DNA of 64,000 bases. Source: Mallotus nudiflorus. Taxonomy: Eukaryota; Streptophyta; Magnoliopsida; Malpighiales; Euphorbiaceae. Location of the stretch: assembly GCA_947683625.1 (NCBI GenBank), contig CANTUR010000460.1, positions 3,277,001 to 3,341,000 of the forward strand, given 5' to 3'. A program made the position numbers and the translations under genes. Position 1 is the first letter of the stretch. Every line of letters starts with the position of its first letter. The notes under the pieces were generated by a model. That model was not told where the DNA came from. It saw only the letters and a list, made by a program, of their open reading frames with translations, and did not search any database. This document shows positions 10,550-21,714 of this stretch, piece by piece.

Positions 10550-12483
10550 TGTGGACACCATCAGTTTGATTGGCCCTTAACGAAAGCTTGGTGATGAGAA
10601 AATTCAAGTTTTGAATGCAAGGGGAGCCCAAGACTTCTCTAAAATTGACTCTGAAAGCCCAAACACTAAGCTAAGTCCATAAATACCATATCCAAGCCAA
10701 AGCCCAACCCATTGCCTCTTAACCTAAGGGCCCTGAGTTGACCTAAGTGAAGAGGCGAATGCCTCAATGAAGAAGCGTCGCCTTTTCACCCCAAGCATCA
10801 GTTAGGTGTGCCTCATCAAACAAGTGTCACCTTTTCGTACCCACTCTTTGTAGCATTAAATGCCATTAATGGCAGTGGTTGGAGGGTCACCTGCTGAAGA
10901 GTTGGTCATTTTTGGACGTAAAAGAAAGGAAAAAAGTAGAAAAAAGAGCATGGGGAATGAAAAAATGCAAGGGGAGAGGGTGAGAATGGGTTTTAAGGAA
11001 ATTGAAAAAAGGGTGAGAGGCCTTAAACGAAATGTATGGGAATATAAGAGGGGGGATTGGCAACTTAAGGTGTGAACTAAAAACATCTAAAAAAAAAGAA
11101 GAAAGAAAAAAAGAAAGGAAGAAGAGAAAGAAGACTTAGAAAGCTAAAGACTTTGATTTCTTGGGGAGGGAAAGGGGTGTCTTTTGCATTCAAAGCCTTA
11201 AATCAGTCAACCAAGCTCTAAGGGCTTAGTTAAAAGCATCAAGCACGTCCAAGTCAGTAAGCTCCCCCGTTCTTAAGCTCTAAGTCCTTTTTCTTCATTA
11301 AAAGCATTGATTCATTATTCTTGTGCTTATATTCTTGAGTTTTATTTTTTATTTAAAGTCATATGTGAAGCATGATTATATGAGACACTGAATATTGATT
11401 GTTAATATTTGTATATTTGTATATTTGCATTTATTTTATTTATTTATTTGTATGATCATTGAGTTTTTTAGGATTTAAGAAATTTAGTCTGTCTTTGTCC
11501 TTGTTGAAGGGGTGATGTCTCTATGATGATAAGGGGATAATGTTATCGCCTCCTAGTCAGGAAGCGACACCTCTTTGAAGAGGCGTCACCCCTTGACTAG
11601 CATTCTGCCTATTTTTGTCTTGACTTTCAATTATTTTTAATCCTTATCTTGAATATTTGGCATAATTTTGATGTTTAATTTGTTTTATCTCCTGATTTCA
11701 TGCATGATTATTGTGTTATTGGGTATTATTTTTAATGTTATATTATTGTGTTTTTTGTAGACTATTTTATGGATTTATTTCCATTTATTTTGTAAATATT
11801 ATTTGTGAATGATTTATAGACATTGTTGTTGTTTGCGAGATAGAACTAACTTATATTTGTTGCAGGAATTATGTTGTGATTTCTAAGTATTAGATGATTG
11901 CTTTATTAATTAATTCTTAAGAGTTTTGGTTTGTTTAATTAATTAGTTTATTTTCAATTTATTTCTGGTTTATGTATGATTTATTTTTAGTATTTTTACA
12001 TTTATTTACACCAAAAGTTGTAATTCTTAATCCCTTTTCCCTTTTATTTGGAATGAATGGTTATAAATTATTTTTATTTATTTTATTTTATTTTGAATAT
12101 TGGGAATATAAGCATGAAATAGGACTAATGTGCAAACTTGGGATAAAATATAAAATTGGAAACCAATCGCGATTAGCATGTTAATAAGGAAATAATTTGA
12201 TAATCAAAGGTAATAAAATACGAAACACACACGGAGGCCAACCACAAGGTTGGGTGGGCATTCCAAAATCCCATACCTAGTTTTCGAACCCGATATTTGA
12301 TGACGGCTTCTAGGAACCTCTGTGAAATCCAATTGTTGTACAATGTATTCCGGTTTTTATCCCGGTGGCGACTCCATCTCCATTTTGGGCCTTAAGCTCA
12401 CAATGTATTTCCTAGTGAGCCTTGAGCTTGAACAGTGCCGTGGTCGCCAACACTTGGGTGCATAATTAACCCTATCGCCTATA
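10550..12483 (+). repeat. 5' LTR of element B
   Basis: It begins TGTGGACACC and ends GCCTATA (mutated from CTACA, as seen in the 3' copy). It matches 25436-28184 across its length, e.g. the block CATTAATGGCAGTGGTTGGA (10862-10882 against 25748-25768). It contains two clusters of GAGGCG...GCCTC palindromes (about 10750-10830 and 11510-11590), a purine-rich tract (11085-11140), and a TG-rich segment near 11800. Confidence 0.88.
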
Positions 12484-12484
12484 G

Positions 12485-12502
12485 TGGCGACTGCACTAAG
12501 GA
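12485..12502 (+). promoter_or_regulatory. Primer binding site of element B
   Basis: TGGCGACTGCACTAAGGA starts one base after the LTR end. TGGCGACT-type sites in Ogre/Tat elements are attributed to a tRNA-Arg primer; the tRNA match was not checked here. Element E has the comparable site at 53029. Confidence 0.75.
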
Positions 12503-13351
12503 TAAAGAAACTGATTCCAAGTATTTTATAATTTATCATCTTTGATTATTTTTTTTATTTCCTTTGCAAATTTTGCATTCACTACACGTTTCCACACAAT
12601 GCACTCCAAGTCCCAAATAAATCGACAATAGTCTTTATTTTGCTACTTATGTTTCGCTAAAACCTGGTGGTGAGGTATTTGATTATTTTCACTCACAACA
12701 CGTACCTATTCACGTCGCATGGACCCTTGAGTGAGGAGACGTAATGGATGTATGTAACTGTGGGTGCTGAAGCTTATTACCCAGGACTCAACTCATGTAA
12801 TGATCTAGCAATTTCCATTAGGTTTTTTTCCAAATGCATGCATATGGTAATCCTTTAGATAAGGCCTAAGCTCATTATAAATAAGCCTTGACAAGATGAG
12901 CCTCTCATGCCTATTATTAACCCATTTCAAAGGGATTTTGACAAGGTGGGCCTTGATATCATTCTTTGCTTATTTAAAATGGACTTTGGAATTATTTGGA
13001 GGAATTGCCAATTGTTTGTACCATCTTAAGAGTTATCTTGCATCCGTTGGTTTTATTATCCCCTGTTGATAATAAAAACCCAGTACAAAAATCCTAGGAT
13101 AAGGAACTTGCCATTAAACACATGTGTGGGAGAAATAAGGGTGGAGATGCCATTAGAGAGATTTTTTTTTGTCCACTTATCCATGCATATATGTTTTTAT
13201 TTTTTTATTTTTACCATTAGGTTTGCATTTCATGTATACACATCATATATGTTTCTGACCCCCTATGGTTGTAGATATAGATCCACAACAGTATGCCAGT
13301 TGGAAGCGATATGACACTAGCCGCCTGGTTATAATTCGTAGAGAGATCAAG
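12503..13351 (+). other. Untranslated leader of element B
   Basis: No long ORF in the coding sense. It contains text related to the leader of element E, e.g. the block around CCTAGGATAAGGAACTTGCC (about 13091-13110), which recurs near 53741-53763. Ogre elements can carry an extra ORF upstream of gag; none was recognised here. Confidence 0.6.
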
Positions 13352-15140
13352 ATGGCATAATTTGATGCTGAAGCCTTCAAGGAACAATTAAAAGCTGAAA
13401 TGGCCGAACAAACCAGGGCAATTATAAGAGAAATTATGGGTACAACTAGAGGAGAACCACCAGTACCTCAGCCGGCAGTGCCCCAACCACCAGCACCTCA
13501 ACCTTGACCTTTTGATTTGGATGTCGAGGTTCCTGAAAGGCAAGAGGTAGAGGATGATCAACATATGATATTGGCAGAACCTGTTATCTATCAGAAAGAG
13601 GATACCCCAGGAAATGTAGAGAAGCCAAATTAGGCTAAAGACCTTGTCAAATCAATGGATCAAATGCAGTTGATGATAAAGAAAAAAGGAATCGATGCCT
13701 CAATGAGCTATTCCGAGTTGAGCCTGGATTAGGATGATGATTCTTTACCACAGAAGTTCAAATTCCCTGACATAAAGAAGTTCATTGGCACAGAGGACCC
13801 CGACCTCCATTTAAAATAGTATGTGATCCATATAAAGACAACTGAATTGACTAAAGCACAGATTGTGAAGTAATTCCCTCTATCTTTAGAAGGAGCACCC
13901 ATCATATGGTATGATGCTCTAGAATCTCGTGTTCAAGTTGATTAGGAGGAATTATGCACTAAATTCATCAAGTATTATAGTCTCAACATTTAGATGGAGG
14001 CTTCTTTGAAAGACTTGCAGAATGTGAAGCAGAAGTTCAATGAATCCTTTATGGATTATTTGGTTAGGTGGAGAGCAAAATTAGCACAGAAGAAGTAACA
14101 ACCCACAGAATCTGATCAACTAGTAATAGCCATGGAAAGGAGTGTACTCCCTCTCTCCAAGAAGCTGAGGGATTTAGGGATTCGAAACTTTGAAGAGTTG
14201 TATAGGTTTGGAGTATAGAAAGAATCAGACCTTGCATAAGAAAAGAAGTTCTTCAATGGATGATCTGCGAACAAAGAGGGGTTCAGATCTGGCAATGGAG
14301 TTGGATCAAATGGAAATATATATATCAACACAGTTAGGCAATCTCGAAGGCTTTTTAATTTAGGAAGGCCCCTCTCTAAAGTCTTGGAAAAACTAATTGA
14401 GAATAACCTTTTACAACCTTTACCTAAATGACCTCCTTTCCCAAATGCCGACCTAAAACTATACTGTAAGTACCACCAGAACATTAGCCATGATACAGAA
14501 AGCTGTACTCGCTTGAAATATAAGATTCAAGATTTGATTGATTCAGACAAAATAACAGACCCGAAAACTAGAAAACCAAACACCCAAAATAACCCTTTAG
14601 CCAACTACTAAAATGTACCACCACCAAATCCCCATATCTTGATGATCAACACGGGTCTAATAAAGGAACAAGTCGTTAATTCCTTGGTTGACGTCATGCC
14701 CATACTACCAAAACCAAAACCACAACCAAAAGTCCTGAATCTGAGATAGTAGGCTATTAAGTTTCATGTAAATGTACTTGATATTTAGAGTTTTGATGAC
14801 GAAGAGGGAGGAGCAATTGATTTATGGAAGAACAATGAGAAGAAAGCAACATAATCCACTGAGAAATTAGAGGAGGGGGAGGGAGAGGTGAAAAAGGCTG
14901 AGGCAAAGAAAGGGGGAAGTAATTCAAAAGAAGGATCAGAGAAAGATGAGAAAGCTGAGGAGATTATTGAGTCTAAAAGAGATGAGAAAACTCTTGCTAG
15001 CATTTGGGAGCTGCTTATGAATTCCCGGGCCCATCTAGAAGTATTGGTTTTGGCTCTTGATCACAAGAAGATACCTTTGACACACACTCTAGAGCAAATG
15101 GTGGACTCATTAACCGAAAGCCCTCAGGGGGAATTGTTTT
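13352..15140 (+). pseudogene. gag of element B
   Basis: Starts at the ATG at 13352. The frame can be followed for about 590 codons with roughly a dozen stops. A retrotransposon gag core spans about 13755-14230 (KFPDIKKFIGTEDPDL through the EELYRFGV region), followed by a zinc-knuckle-like C-X2-[YH] segment near 14460-14520 (YCKYHQNISHDTESC) and a long acidic/Lys-rich C-terminus (14750-15140). Many stops are TAG at expected Gln or Trp positions, for example 13817-13819 and 13991-13993; element E keeps CAG at the latter (54768-54770). A frameshift near 15138 leads into protease. It would form the virus-like particle. Confidence 0.82.
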
Positions 15141-15540
15141 CATAGATAATGACCTACCCTTAGAAGGAAAGGATCATTGCAAAGCCTTGTTTATTAAGGC
15201 TGAAGTAAAAGGCAAATTGACATGTTATGTTATGGTCTATAATGGGTCAACCATTAATGTTTGTCCTCTAAAGATCTTGCCAAAGTTGGGCTTGACAATA
15301 GCTAATTTAAAGCCCTCTGATGTAGTTATAAAGGCTTATAATGATACAAAAAGGCCAGTTGAGGGAACTTTTCAGGCTTTAGTCAAGACTAGACCTATTG
15401 AAGTTTGGGTTAACCTCCATGTGATAAATATTCCAATGACCTTCACTATTCTTCTAGGGAGACCATGGTTCCATCCTTTGGGTAGAGTGCCATTTACCCA
15501 TTCATCAAAAGATCAAATTTCCATATGAGGGAAGGGTGGT
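15141..15540 (+). pseudogene. Aspartic protease domain of element B
   Basis: Retropepsin-like region. The active-site motif, usually DNGSS/DTGS, here reads YNGSTINV (about 15237-15260), so the catalytic Asp has become Tyr. The later flap-end signature LLGRPWFHPLGRVP (about 15450-15495) is well kept. It begins with DNDLPLEG, the same entry text as in element E. It is preceded by a frameshift from gag and ended by a stop at 15526-15528. Confidence 0.82.
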
Positions 15541-16390
15541 TACTATAATGGCTGAAATAGAGGCTGTAGTTACTGCATTGAAATTAACTCCTACTGAGAT
15601 CTCGAACAGCCCGAGTTTTAAAGTCTACATGATTTATGAAGATGAGCTAAACTCAAAGATTGTTATTGTCATGAAAAGTATGCAGTTCATGCCTAGGATG
15701 GGATTATGGAGGAATCAGTAGGGCCCACCAAAATTTATTGAACTTAAGGTATTAATCTTAAAGCATGTGGTAGGATATCCAGGGGAAGATGAGTTTGATG
15801 AAGAGGAAGAGGCTGAGGGTAAGTTTAAGAAGAATAAAATTAGGGCTAAGCCAAAAAAGAAGATGCTCTGGAAAACATTTATAGAGGAAGGTGCCAATTA
15901 CCCTTATCAAAGAGCTCCTGAGCCTTTGATGATCATTGAGAAGCTGGTCCCCGGCTTCAAAATCTTTACGGAATATGTGGGTGGAATCAGAGAATCTTTT
16001 GTAAAAGAGCCTATAGTAGAAGAGTTGGTACTGACTTCAGAATTAGAGGGGGACATTCCTGTAGTAGACCTGAAGGACGCTACTGACCAGAAGGAGGAAG
16101 TTAACTTTAAAGCCTTTATCCTTAATTCTATTATGGATATTTTCTATGATAATATTGACTTTTCTTTTTATAATTTGTTTGAGACTGATGACATTTTTCT
16201 TTCTAAAGTTAATGTGATGAAGTCTAATTATGTTTACTTATGCAATGTGTTTCCTAATGGTTATGCTGTGTGTGATGATCATTTCATGCATATGTTTGAC
16301 ATTAATTCAGTGCAAATTGAATCATTTAATCTAGGCATAAGTGATAACCTTAGAAATATACTTATTGCTTTTAACTTAACTCCTGATTAG
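15541..16390 (+). pseudogene. Protease-RT linker of element B
   Basis: About 280 codons that continue the polyprotein with two main stops. It contains an acidic stretch (FDEEEEAEGKFKK, about 15793-15832) and a late block with HMFDINSVQIESFNLG (about 16290-16340) that is closely matched in element E (HSCMFDINSIQFDSFNMG, about 57455-57510). Ogre elements are known for an intron near this junction; no clear splice pair was established here. Confidence 0.7.
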
Positions 16391-16399
16391 AGAGAAAAA

Positions 16400-17770
16400 A
16401 TGAAAGAAACTCTTAAAATAAGACAAAAAGTATTTGCTTGGGGCTATGAGGATATGCTTGGGATCAATAGAGAGATTGCAGAACATAAGATTTCCACGTA
16501 TTTTCACATCACACCGATAAAGCAAAAGAAGAGAAGATTAAGGCTAGAATGGGCTCTCCTAGTCAAAGAGGAAGTAGAAAAATAGCTAAAATTAAAGTTC
16601 CTAAAGTGGTAGATAACACCCAATGGCTAGCTAACATAGTCCCAGTTCTCAAGAAAGATGGTAAAGTCAGGATGTGTGTGGACTATAAGGACTTGAACAA
16701 GGCTTATCCAAATGATGATTTTCCTCTACCACATATTAACACCCTAGTTGATAGTGCAGCTTCCAGCGCCATGTACTCCTTTATGGAAAACTTCTCAGGA
16801 TACAATCAGATTATGATAGTAGTGATTGACAAGTTAAAAACTTCTTTAATCACTGAGTAGGGTGTTTACTATTACACGATTATGCCATTCGGGTTGAAAA
16901 ATGCAGGGGCTACTTACTAAAGAATGGCTACTATGCTGTTACATGACTTGATCCACAAAGAGATAGAAGTATATGTAGATGACAAGATGGTGAAATCTCT
17001 AACTAGAGAAGGGCACTTCGAAGCCTTAGACAAGTTTCTAGCAAGAGCTGAAAGGTACAACCTCAAACGAAATATGAAGAAATGTGTTTTTGGGGTGATG
17101 TTTGGGAAACTATTGGGACACATTGTCAGTTAGAAAGGCATAGAGGTGGATTCGGACAAAGTCAGAGTATTTAGAGAAATGCCTACACCAAAGAATGAGA
17201 AAGAAGTCAGAGGGTTTATAAAAAGGCTATAGTACATTAGTAGGTTCATAGCCAAATTGACTAACATTTGTGAGCTGATCTTCAAACTCTTAAAGAAGAA
17301 TTAGCCAATCATTTGGGATGATAAGTGTCAGTAAGGCTTTGAAACTATTAAGCAGTATTTGATGAATCCTCCAGCTTTGCAGTCGCTAAGACTAAGGAAG
17401 CCCTTAATTCTTTACTTGGCAATAGAAAAAGATGTGATTGGTGCAATGTTGGCTTAATAAGGAGAAGGGAGAGTCGAGCATGCTGTATATTATCTAAGTA
17501 AAATGCTTCTACCCTATGAAGCTAATTACAGTCTAGTAAAAAGAACCTGCTTGGCTATAATTTAGGCAAGAAAGAAGCTACGACATTACTTCTAGTCCTA
17601 CAAGATTCAAGTGGTTTCTAAGCATGATCCTCTTAGATATCTCCAGCAAACTCCGTCACTCATAAGAAAATTAGCCAGATGGTTAGTTATGCTTACTGAA
17701 TTTGACATAGATTATGTTACTAAAAAGGTGATAAAAAGAAGAGTTATGGCAGACTTTTTGGCCTAGAATT
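16400..17770 (+). pseudogene. Reverse transcriptase and RNase H of element B
   Basis: Ty3/Gypsy-type RT. It has the entry block WLANIVPVLKKDGKVRMCVDY (16621-16685), the FGLKNAGATY region, and the catalytic YVDD at 16972-16983. RNase H follows (about 17380-17770) with LRHYF and the DFLA end block. Stops occur at 16858, 16918, 17134, 17230, 17302 and 17455, among others. RNA-dependent DNA synthesis was its role. The order RT then RNH then a second RNH is the Tat-lineage arrangement. Confidence 0.88.
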
Positions 17771-17839
17771 CGGTAGATGATGGGAAAGAATGGGAGCTAG
17801 AATTTTTGGATGAACATCTAGGGGCAATAAAGATTCAGA

Positions 17840-18230
17840 CATGGAAAATGTAGTTTGGTGGAGTAATGAATAGTAAAGGGGTAGGCATTGGTGTGATTTT
17901 GGTCTCGCTAAAAGGAGAAGTAATTCCGATGGCAAAAAGGATAGAATTTAAGGTCATTAATAATCAAGCTGAATATAAAGTCTGCATTTTCAGTCTGGAA
18001 GCACTCAGGAATGTGGGGCCAGAAGAGGTGATAGTGTATGGGGATTTAATATTGATAATGAAACAGATTGCCAAGGAGTGGGAAATAAAGGAAGATAAGC
18101 TAAAGCCGTATTAGGATTATTTAGCCATGATCCTATTGTCCTTCACACAATATAGATTCATACATTTACCCTGGGAGGAGAATCAAATGGCAGATGCATT
18201 GGCCACTATAGCTTCGACATGAGAAGGAGG
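17840..18230 (+). pseudogene. Second (archaeal-type) RNase H of element B
   Basis: An extra RNase H domain directly after the RT-linked one, a hallmark of the Tat lineage. Segments visible: NSKGVGIGVILVSLKGE (17869-17920), the Glu-bearing block AEYKVCIFSLEALR, VYGDLILIMKQI with the third acidic position, and QMADALATIAS (about 18186-18220) with the final Asp. The first acidic position is altered (the text reads F-G-G where F-D-G is usual). A stop lies at 18112. Confidence 0.8.
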
Positions 18231-18259
18231 TAGATGAGCATAAATGAAGCCTTTTATTT

Positions 18260-19562
18260 TAGTAAGGGCCTAGATTCCTTACTATAAGGATATCAGAATA
18301 ATGTCGATCAACCCAACAGAGAAGCCTTAGTTTCATGATCTACAACGGTATCTTGAGACAGGAAAATTCTTAGAGGAAGCTGATAGAAAAGAAAGAATGT
18401 TGTTGAGGATGCTATCTCGATAGTTCATTAGCTATAACGGGATGTTGTACAAAAGGATACTAGCTGGAGTGCACATGAGATATGTTGATAAGGGTGAGGC
18501 GTAAAAAATCATAGAAGCAGTTCATGAGGGTGTATATAGGCCCCATATGAATGGGACAGTCCTTACTAAAAAGATAACTCGTCAAGGGTACTTCTGGCTA
18601 ACCATGGAGGTAGATTGCGTGAAATATGTAAAAAAATGCCATAACTGCCAAGTGTATGGTGATGTGAGCCACCTGCCTTCTATGAAACTTCAAGGATTAA
18701 CCTCTCCTTTGCCATTTGCAATCTGGGGATTGATATTATCAGAGAGATAAGGCCAAAAGCATCCAACGGTCATTGTTACATTATAATGGCGATTGACTAT
18801 TTCTTTTAATAGGTAGAAGCTAAATCATTCACAACTGTAGGGGCAAAACAGATGGCCAGGTTCATAGAGAAGAATATAATTTGCCAGTATAGGTTGCCTC
18901 ATTATATCATCACTTATAATGGTGTTCAGTTTAGGTAAAAAATGACCACTCTATTGGAAGAATATAAAATTGAGCATCATATATCATCCCCTTATAGACC
19001 ATAGGTGAACGGGGCCGTAGAAGTAGCAAACAAGAATGTGAAAAGAATCTTAGCCAAGATACTGGAAAATTACAAAGACTAAGCAAGTTACCTACAGTTT
19101 GCATTATGGGGATACAAAACCAATGCCAGAATGTCAACAAAAGCTACTTCGTATTCTTTGGTATATGGGTGTGAAGCTGTATTGCCTGTTGAGGTTAAAA
19201 TCCAATCATTAAGGGTTCTCCTAGAGTCTAAAATCCTTGAATATCAATGGGTAGAAAGTTAATTGGCAAAACTAACGTTGTTGGATGAAAAGAGGATGAA
19301 GGCCATGTATCACTCTTAATTGTACCAAAAAAGGATAGCCTAGGCTTATAACAAGAAGATTAAGCTAGAAAAGATCAAAGAAGGTGACTTGGTCTTAAAG
19401 CTCACTAGGCCAATCATGACTGATCCACGAGGAAAGTTCAAGCCAAACTAAAAAGGTCCCTACCAAGTGAAGAAGTTATTTTTAAAAGGGGTTGCTATTC
19501 TGTCTAACTTAGAGGGAAATGAATTTAAAGAGCCCATTAGTATGGACAAGCTTAAGAAATAG
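18260..19562 (+). pseudogene. Integrase of element B
   Basis: The zinc-binding H2C2 region is clear at about 18500-18660, with HEGVYRPHMNG, GYFWLTM and the CHNCQVYGD block carrying both Cys. The catalytic core follows with frameshifts: a D-Y-F segment near 18790, and a DNG-like site near 18915 that reads Y-N-G. The conserved A-x-R-x-S-T-K-A-T-S-Y region is at about 19120-19155, and VLPVEV at about 19180. It ends with a basic tail near 19562. Confidence 0.82.
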
Positions 19563-19981
19563 TTTTTGTAAAAGTCTCGCTAAGGAGAAAACCTTAAAAG
19601 AGGCTACCTAGGCAAAAGTTAGAGACAGAAAAAGGAAAAAGGAAAAGGAAAAAGGAAAAAGGAAAAAGGAAAAAGGAAAAAGTAAAAAGTCCTGCTGGAT
19701 TGAAAACCTGAAAAGGCGGTCCAGGCAAAAGTAAAGGAAATATAAAAGGAAAGAGAGAAAAGGAATATAGTTAGTTGGAAAACTTGTAAGGGTAAGCCAA
19801 TTAATGACAAGAGATGTATAAGAAGTGAAATTGTATGGTCACGTTATGCTTAAATTAAATGGAATGGATTGCCTTTATTATTAAAAATATTGCATTAAAT
19901 ACTTATTACACATTGTCTAACTTAAAAGGAAATCCCATCCAATAAGAACGTACATAGAAAGACTAAATTTCATAAACTAAA
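19563..19981. other. Purine-rich and AT-rich spacer after integrase of B
   Basis: It holds a GGAAAAA/GGAAAA tandem run (about 19630-19685) and further A/G-rich DNA, and lies between the end of pol (plus) and the stop of the reverse-oriented DUF7745-like gene. Convergent transcripts would meet here. No ORF was recognised. Confidence 0.6.
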
Positions 19982-21215
19982 CTAATATCGTTTGCTTCTC
20001 TTGTGACTCCCCTGGGCAGTCGATGCCTGTAATGCTATTGTCCTTCTATTTCTTGTAAATTCATAATTTTCTACCTGTTGTAGTTGAATTTATGCCTTAT
20101 ATTGGTCATCAGTAGACTGATCTCCATTGCAATCAATGAACCTTTAGATGATTCTATGAGGCCAAGTAGCAACCAGGTTGTCCAAAAAGTTTTAAGAAAG
20201 AGGCCCTGGTTCAAACTCATGCAATAGTTCCATAATTCGTTGTTTTTAGCCATATTGCCTATAAAGCCGAGCCTGATTATAGAAGGTGGTGAAATGGAGC
20301 CCGGCCAAGGGAATATAGTAGGTGTAAGATTAGAGGGCCACATGCTGCAGTCTCCACCATGGGCATATCCACTGAATTAGAGTATCAGGGAATGTAGACA
20401 ACCAACTGTGAATATCTTCTAGGATAGGATGAAGTCTCATAGTGCGGCAGTGTTTGGCCTTATAGTGAGTAATGTCTTTGGGTGGTTCGAGCAACCTCAA
20501 TTTCTTTTGTAACCAAACCAGTAGGAGTGATAAATGGGTAAGAATGATGGAAAACAGAAGATGGTAAGAGGAAGAAAAGACTCACCTCCAACAGAAAAGG
20601 ACTCCCAGAGAATCATTTGGTCTCGGAGAAGTTGTTAAGCTCGATAATAGTCTTAGCCAGAATGAGAGGGAAAGGGTTCAGTCCACTCTCCACTTAGTCT
20701 AGAACATGAAGGATCTTTGGGTCACAGTTGCTAGAGGGGGAGACTAACAAGAACTGAGCAAACAGGCTAAGTGCTATCATTCAAGGCTAGGGAACCTTGC
20801 TAATATCTACAACCGCTACAATTTCCATAAAAGGGCTAATTAAGATTTCAATGCTAAAAATGTGGTGAAGAGAGGACTGAAGGGACATGTTGAACAATCT
20901 TACCATTTGATATTGAATGGTATACAAATCCAGGGTTGCAACTGAAGGAATGATAATATGTCAAGCATAATCTATTTAAGAGCCCAAGATAGCTTCAAAT
21001 TCCTCTAGTAAGGGGCAAATCTCCATTGTATTGAATTAAAAAATATGCCTTTGAGGTTCCCAAAACTGAGCAAGAACATGGAGAAATGAGAAGTTAATCT
21101 TCTTAGCATGCAGAGATTGGAAGGCAGATAGGTGAAATGACTTTATTATAGCCCATGATCCACCATCCAGACTTTTCAGAATTGATTGTAGTTGTTTCAA
21201 GCTTCTCTCAGTCAT
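19982..21215 (-). pseudogene. Reverse-oriented DUF7745-like gene inside element B
   Basis: Opposite to gag-pol. The ATG at 21215 starts MTERSLKQLQ. The frame continues with AQFWEPQRHIFQF-type text (a stop replaces one residue) near 21045, a WLQKKLRLLEPPKDITHY block near 20510-20460, a PWWRLQHVAL block near 20360, and RLYRQYG near 20265, finishing near 19982. This order matches the plant DUF7745 family (function unknown), often found with plant-mobile-domain proteins. About ten stops, several at expected Gln codons, make it a pseudogene. It has its own TATA box 90 bases upstream and a CT-rich leader. It is not part of the pol frame. Confidence 0.68.
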
Positions 21216-21303
21216 GATTGGGGGTAGAATACTGTTTGGGAGAGAAGAGTAAAGGGAAGTGGTGAGATGAAGAAATTAGGGATTTTGAAGAAGATTTGGG
21301 GGG

Positions 21304-21311
21304 TTTTTATA
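21304..21311 (-). promoter_or_regulatory. TATA box of the reverse-oriented DUF7745-like gene
   Basis: The minus strand reads TATAAAAA, about 90 bases before the ATG at 21215. Between them is a C/T-rich leader (CCACTTCCCTTTACTCTTCT-type text), as in many plant promoters. Seen directly; promoter activity is inferred. Confidence 0.6.
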
Positions 21312-21714
21312 GCTGCCAAATAGACGTGTAGAGGTGATCACTTTTATGTTCAGGCGATGCCTCTATGAGAAGAAGAAAATTATCCATCGCCCCTTTATAT
21401 AGAGGTGACACCCCTTCAAAGAGGCGATGCCCCTATAATATGCAGAACAAGTCTTCACATCGTTGGAAATTCTCTAAGTTGTATATGTAAAGTCATAACA
21501 AAATATTTCAGAAATAAAAAGGCCTCAATTCATGCAAAATTTTACTAAAAATTGAGTTTAAAAGCCATAATTCTCATCCATTTAGTGAAAAATATGAAGG
21601 TGTAAAAATAAAAAAAAATCAATTCAGACAGTAAGAGGATGACAGTGTAAAGCATCCAATGTTTATAGACAGAACACCCCTATGCTAGTAAAAATGTCCA
21701 AAAGGTCCTCTCTA

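Noticed and set aside
10860..11086. Overlapping open stretches on both strands (and the copy at 25743-25955)
   Set aside because: They fall in a purine-rich part of the LTR of B; no family resemblance and the copies differ by frame changes.
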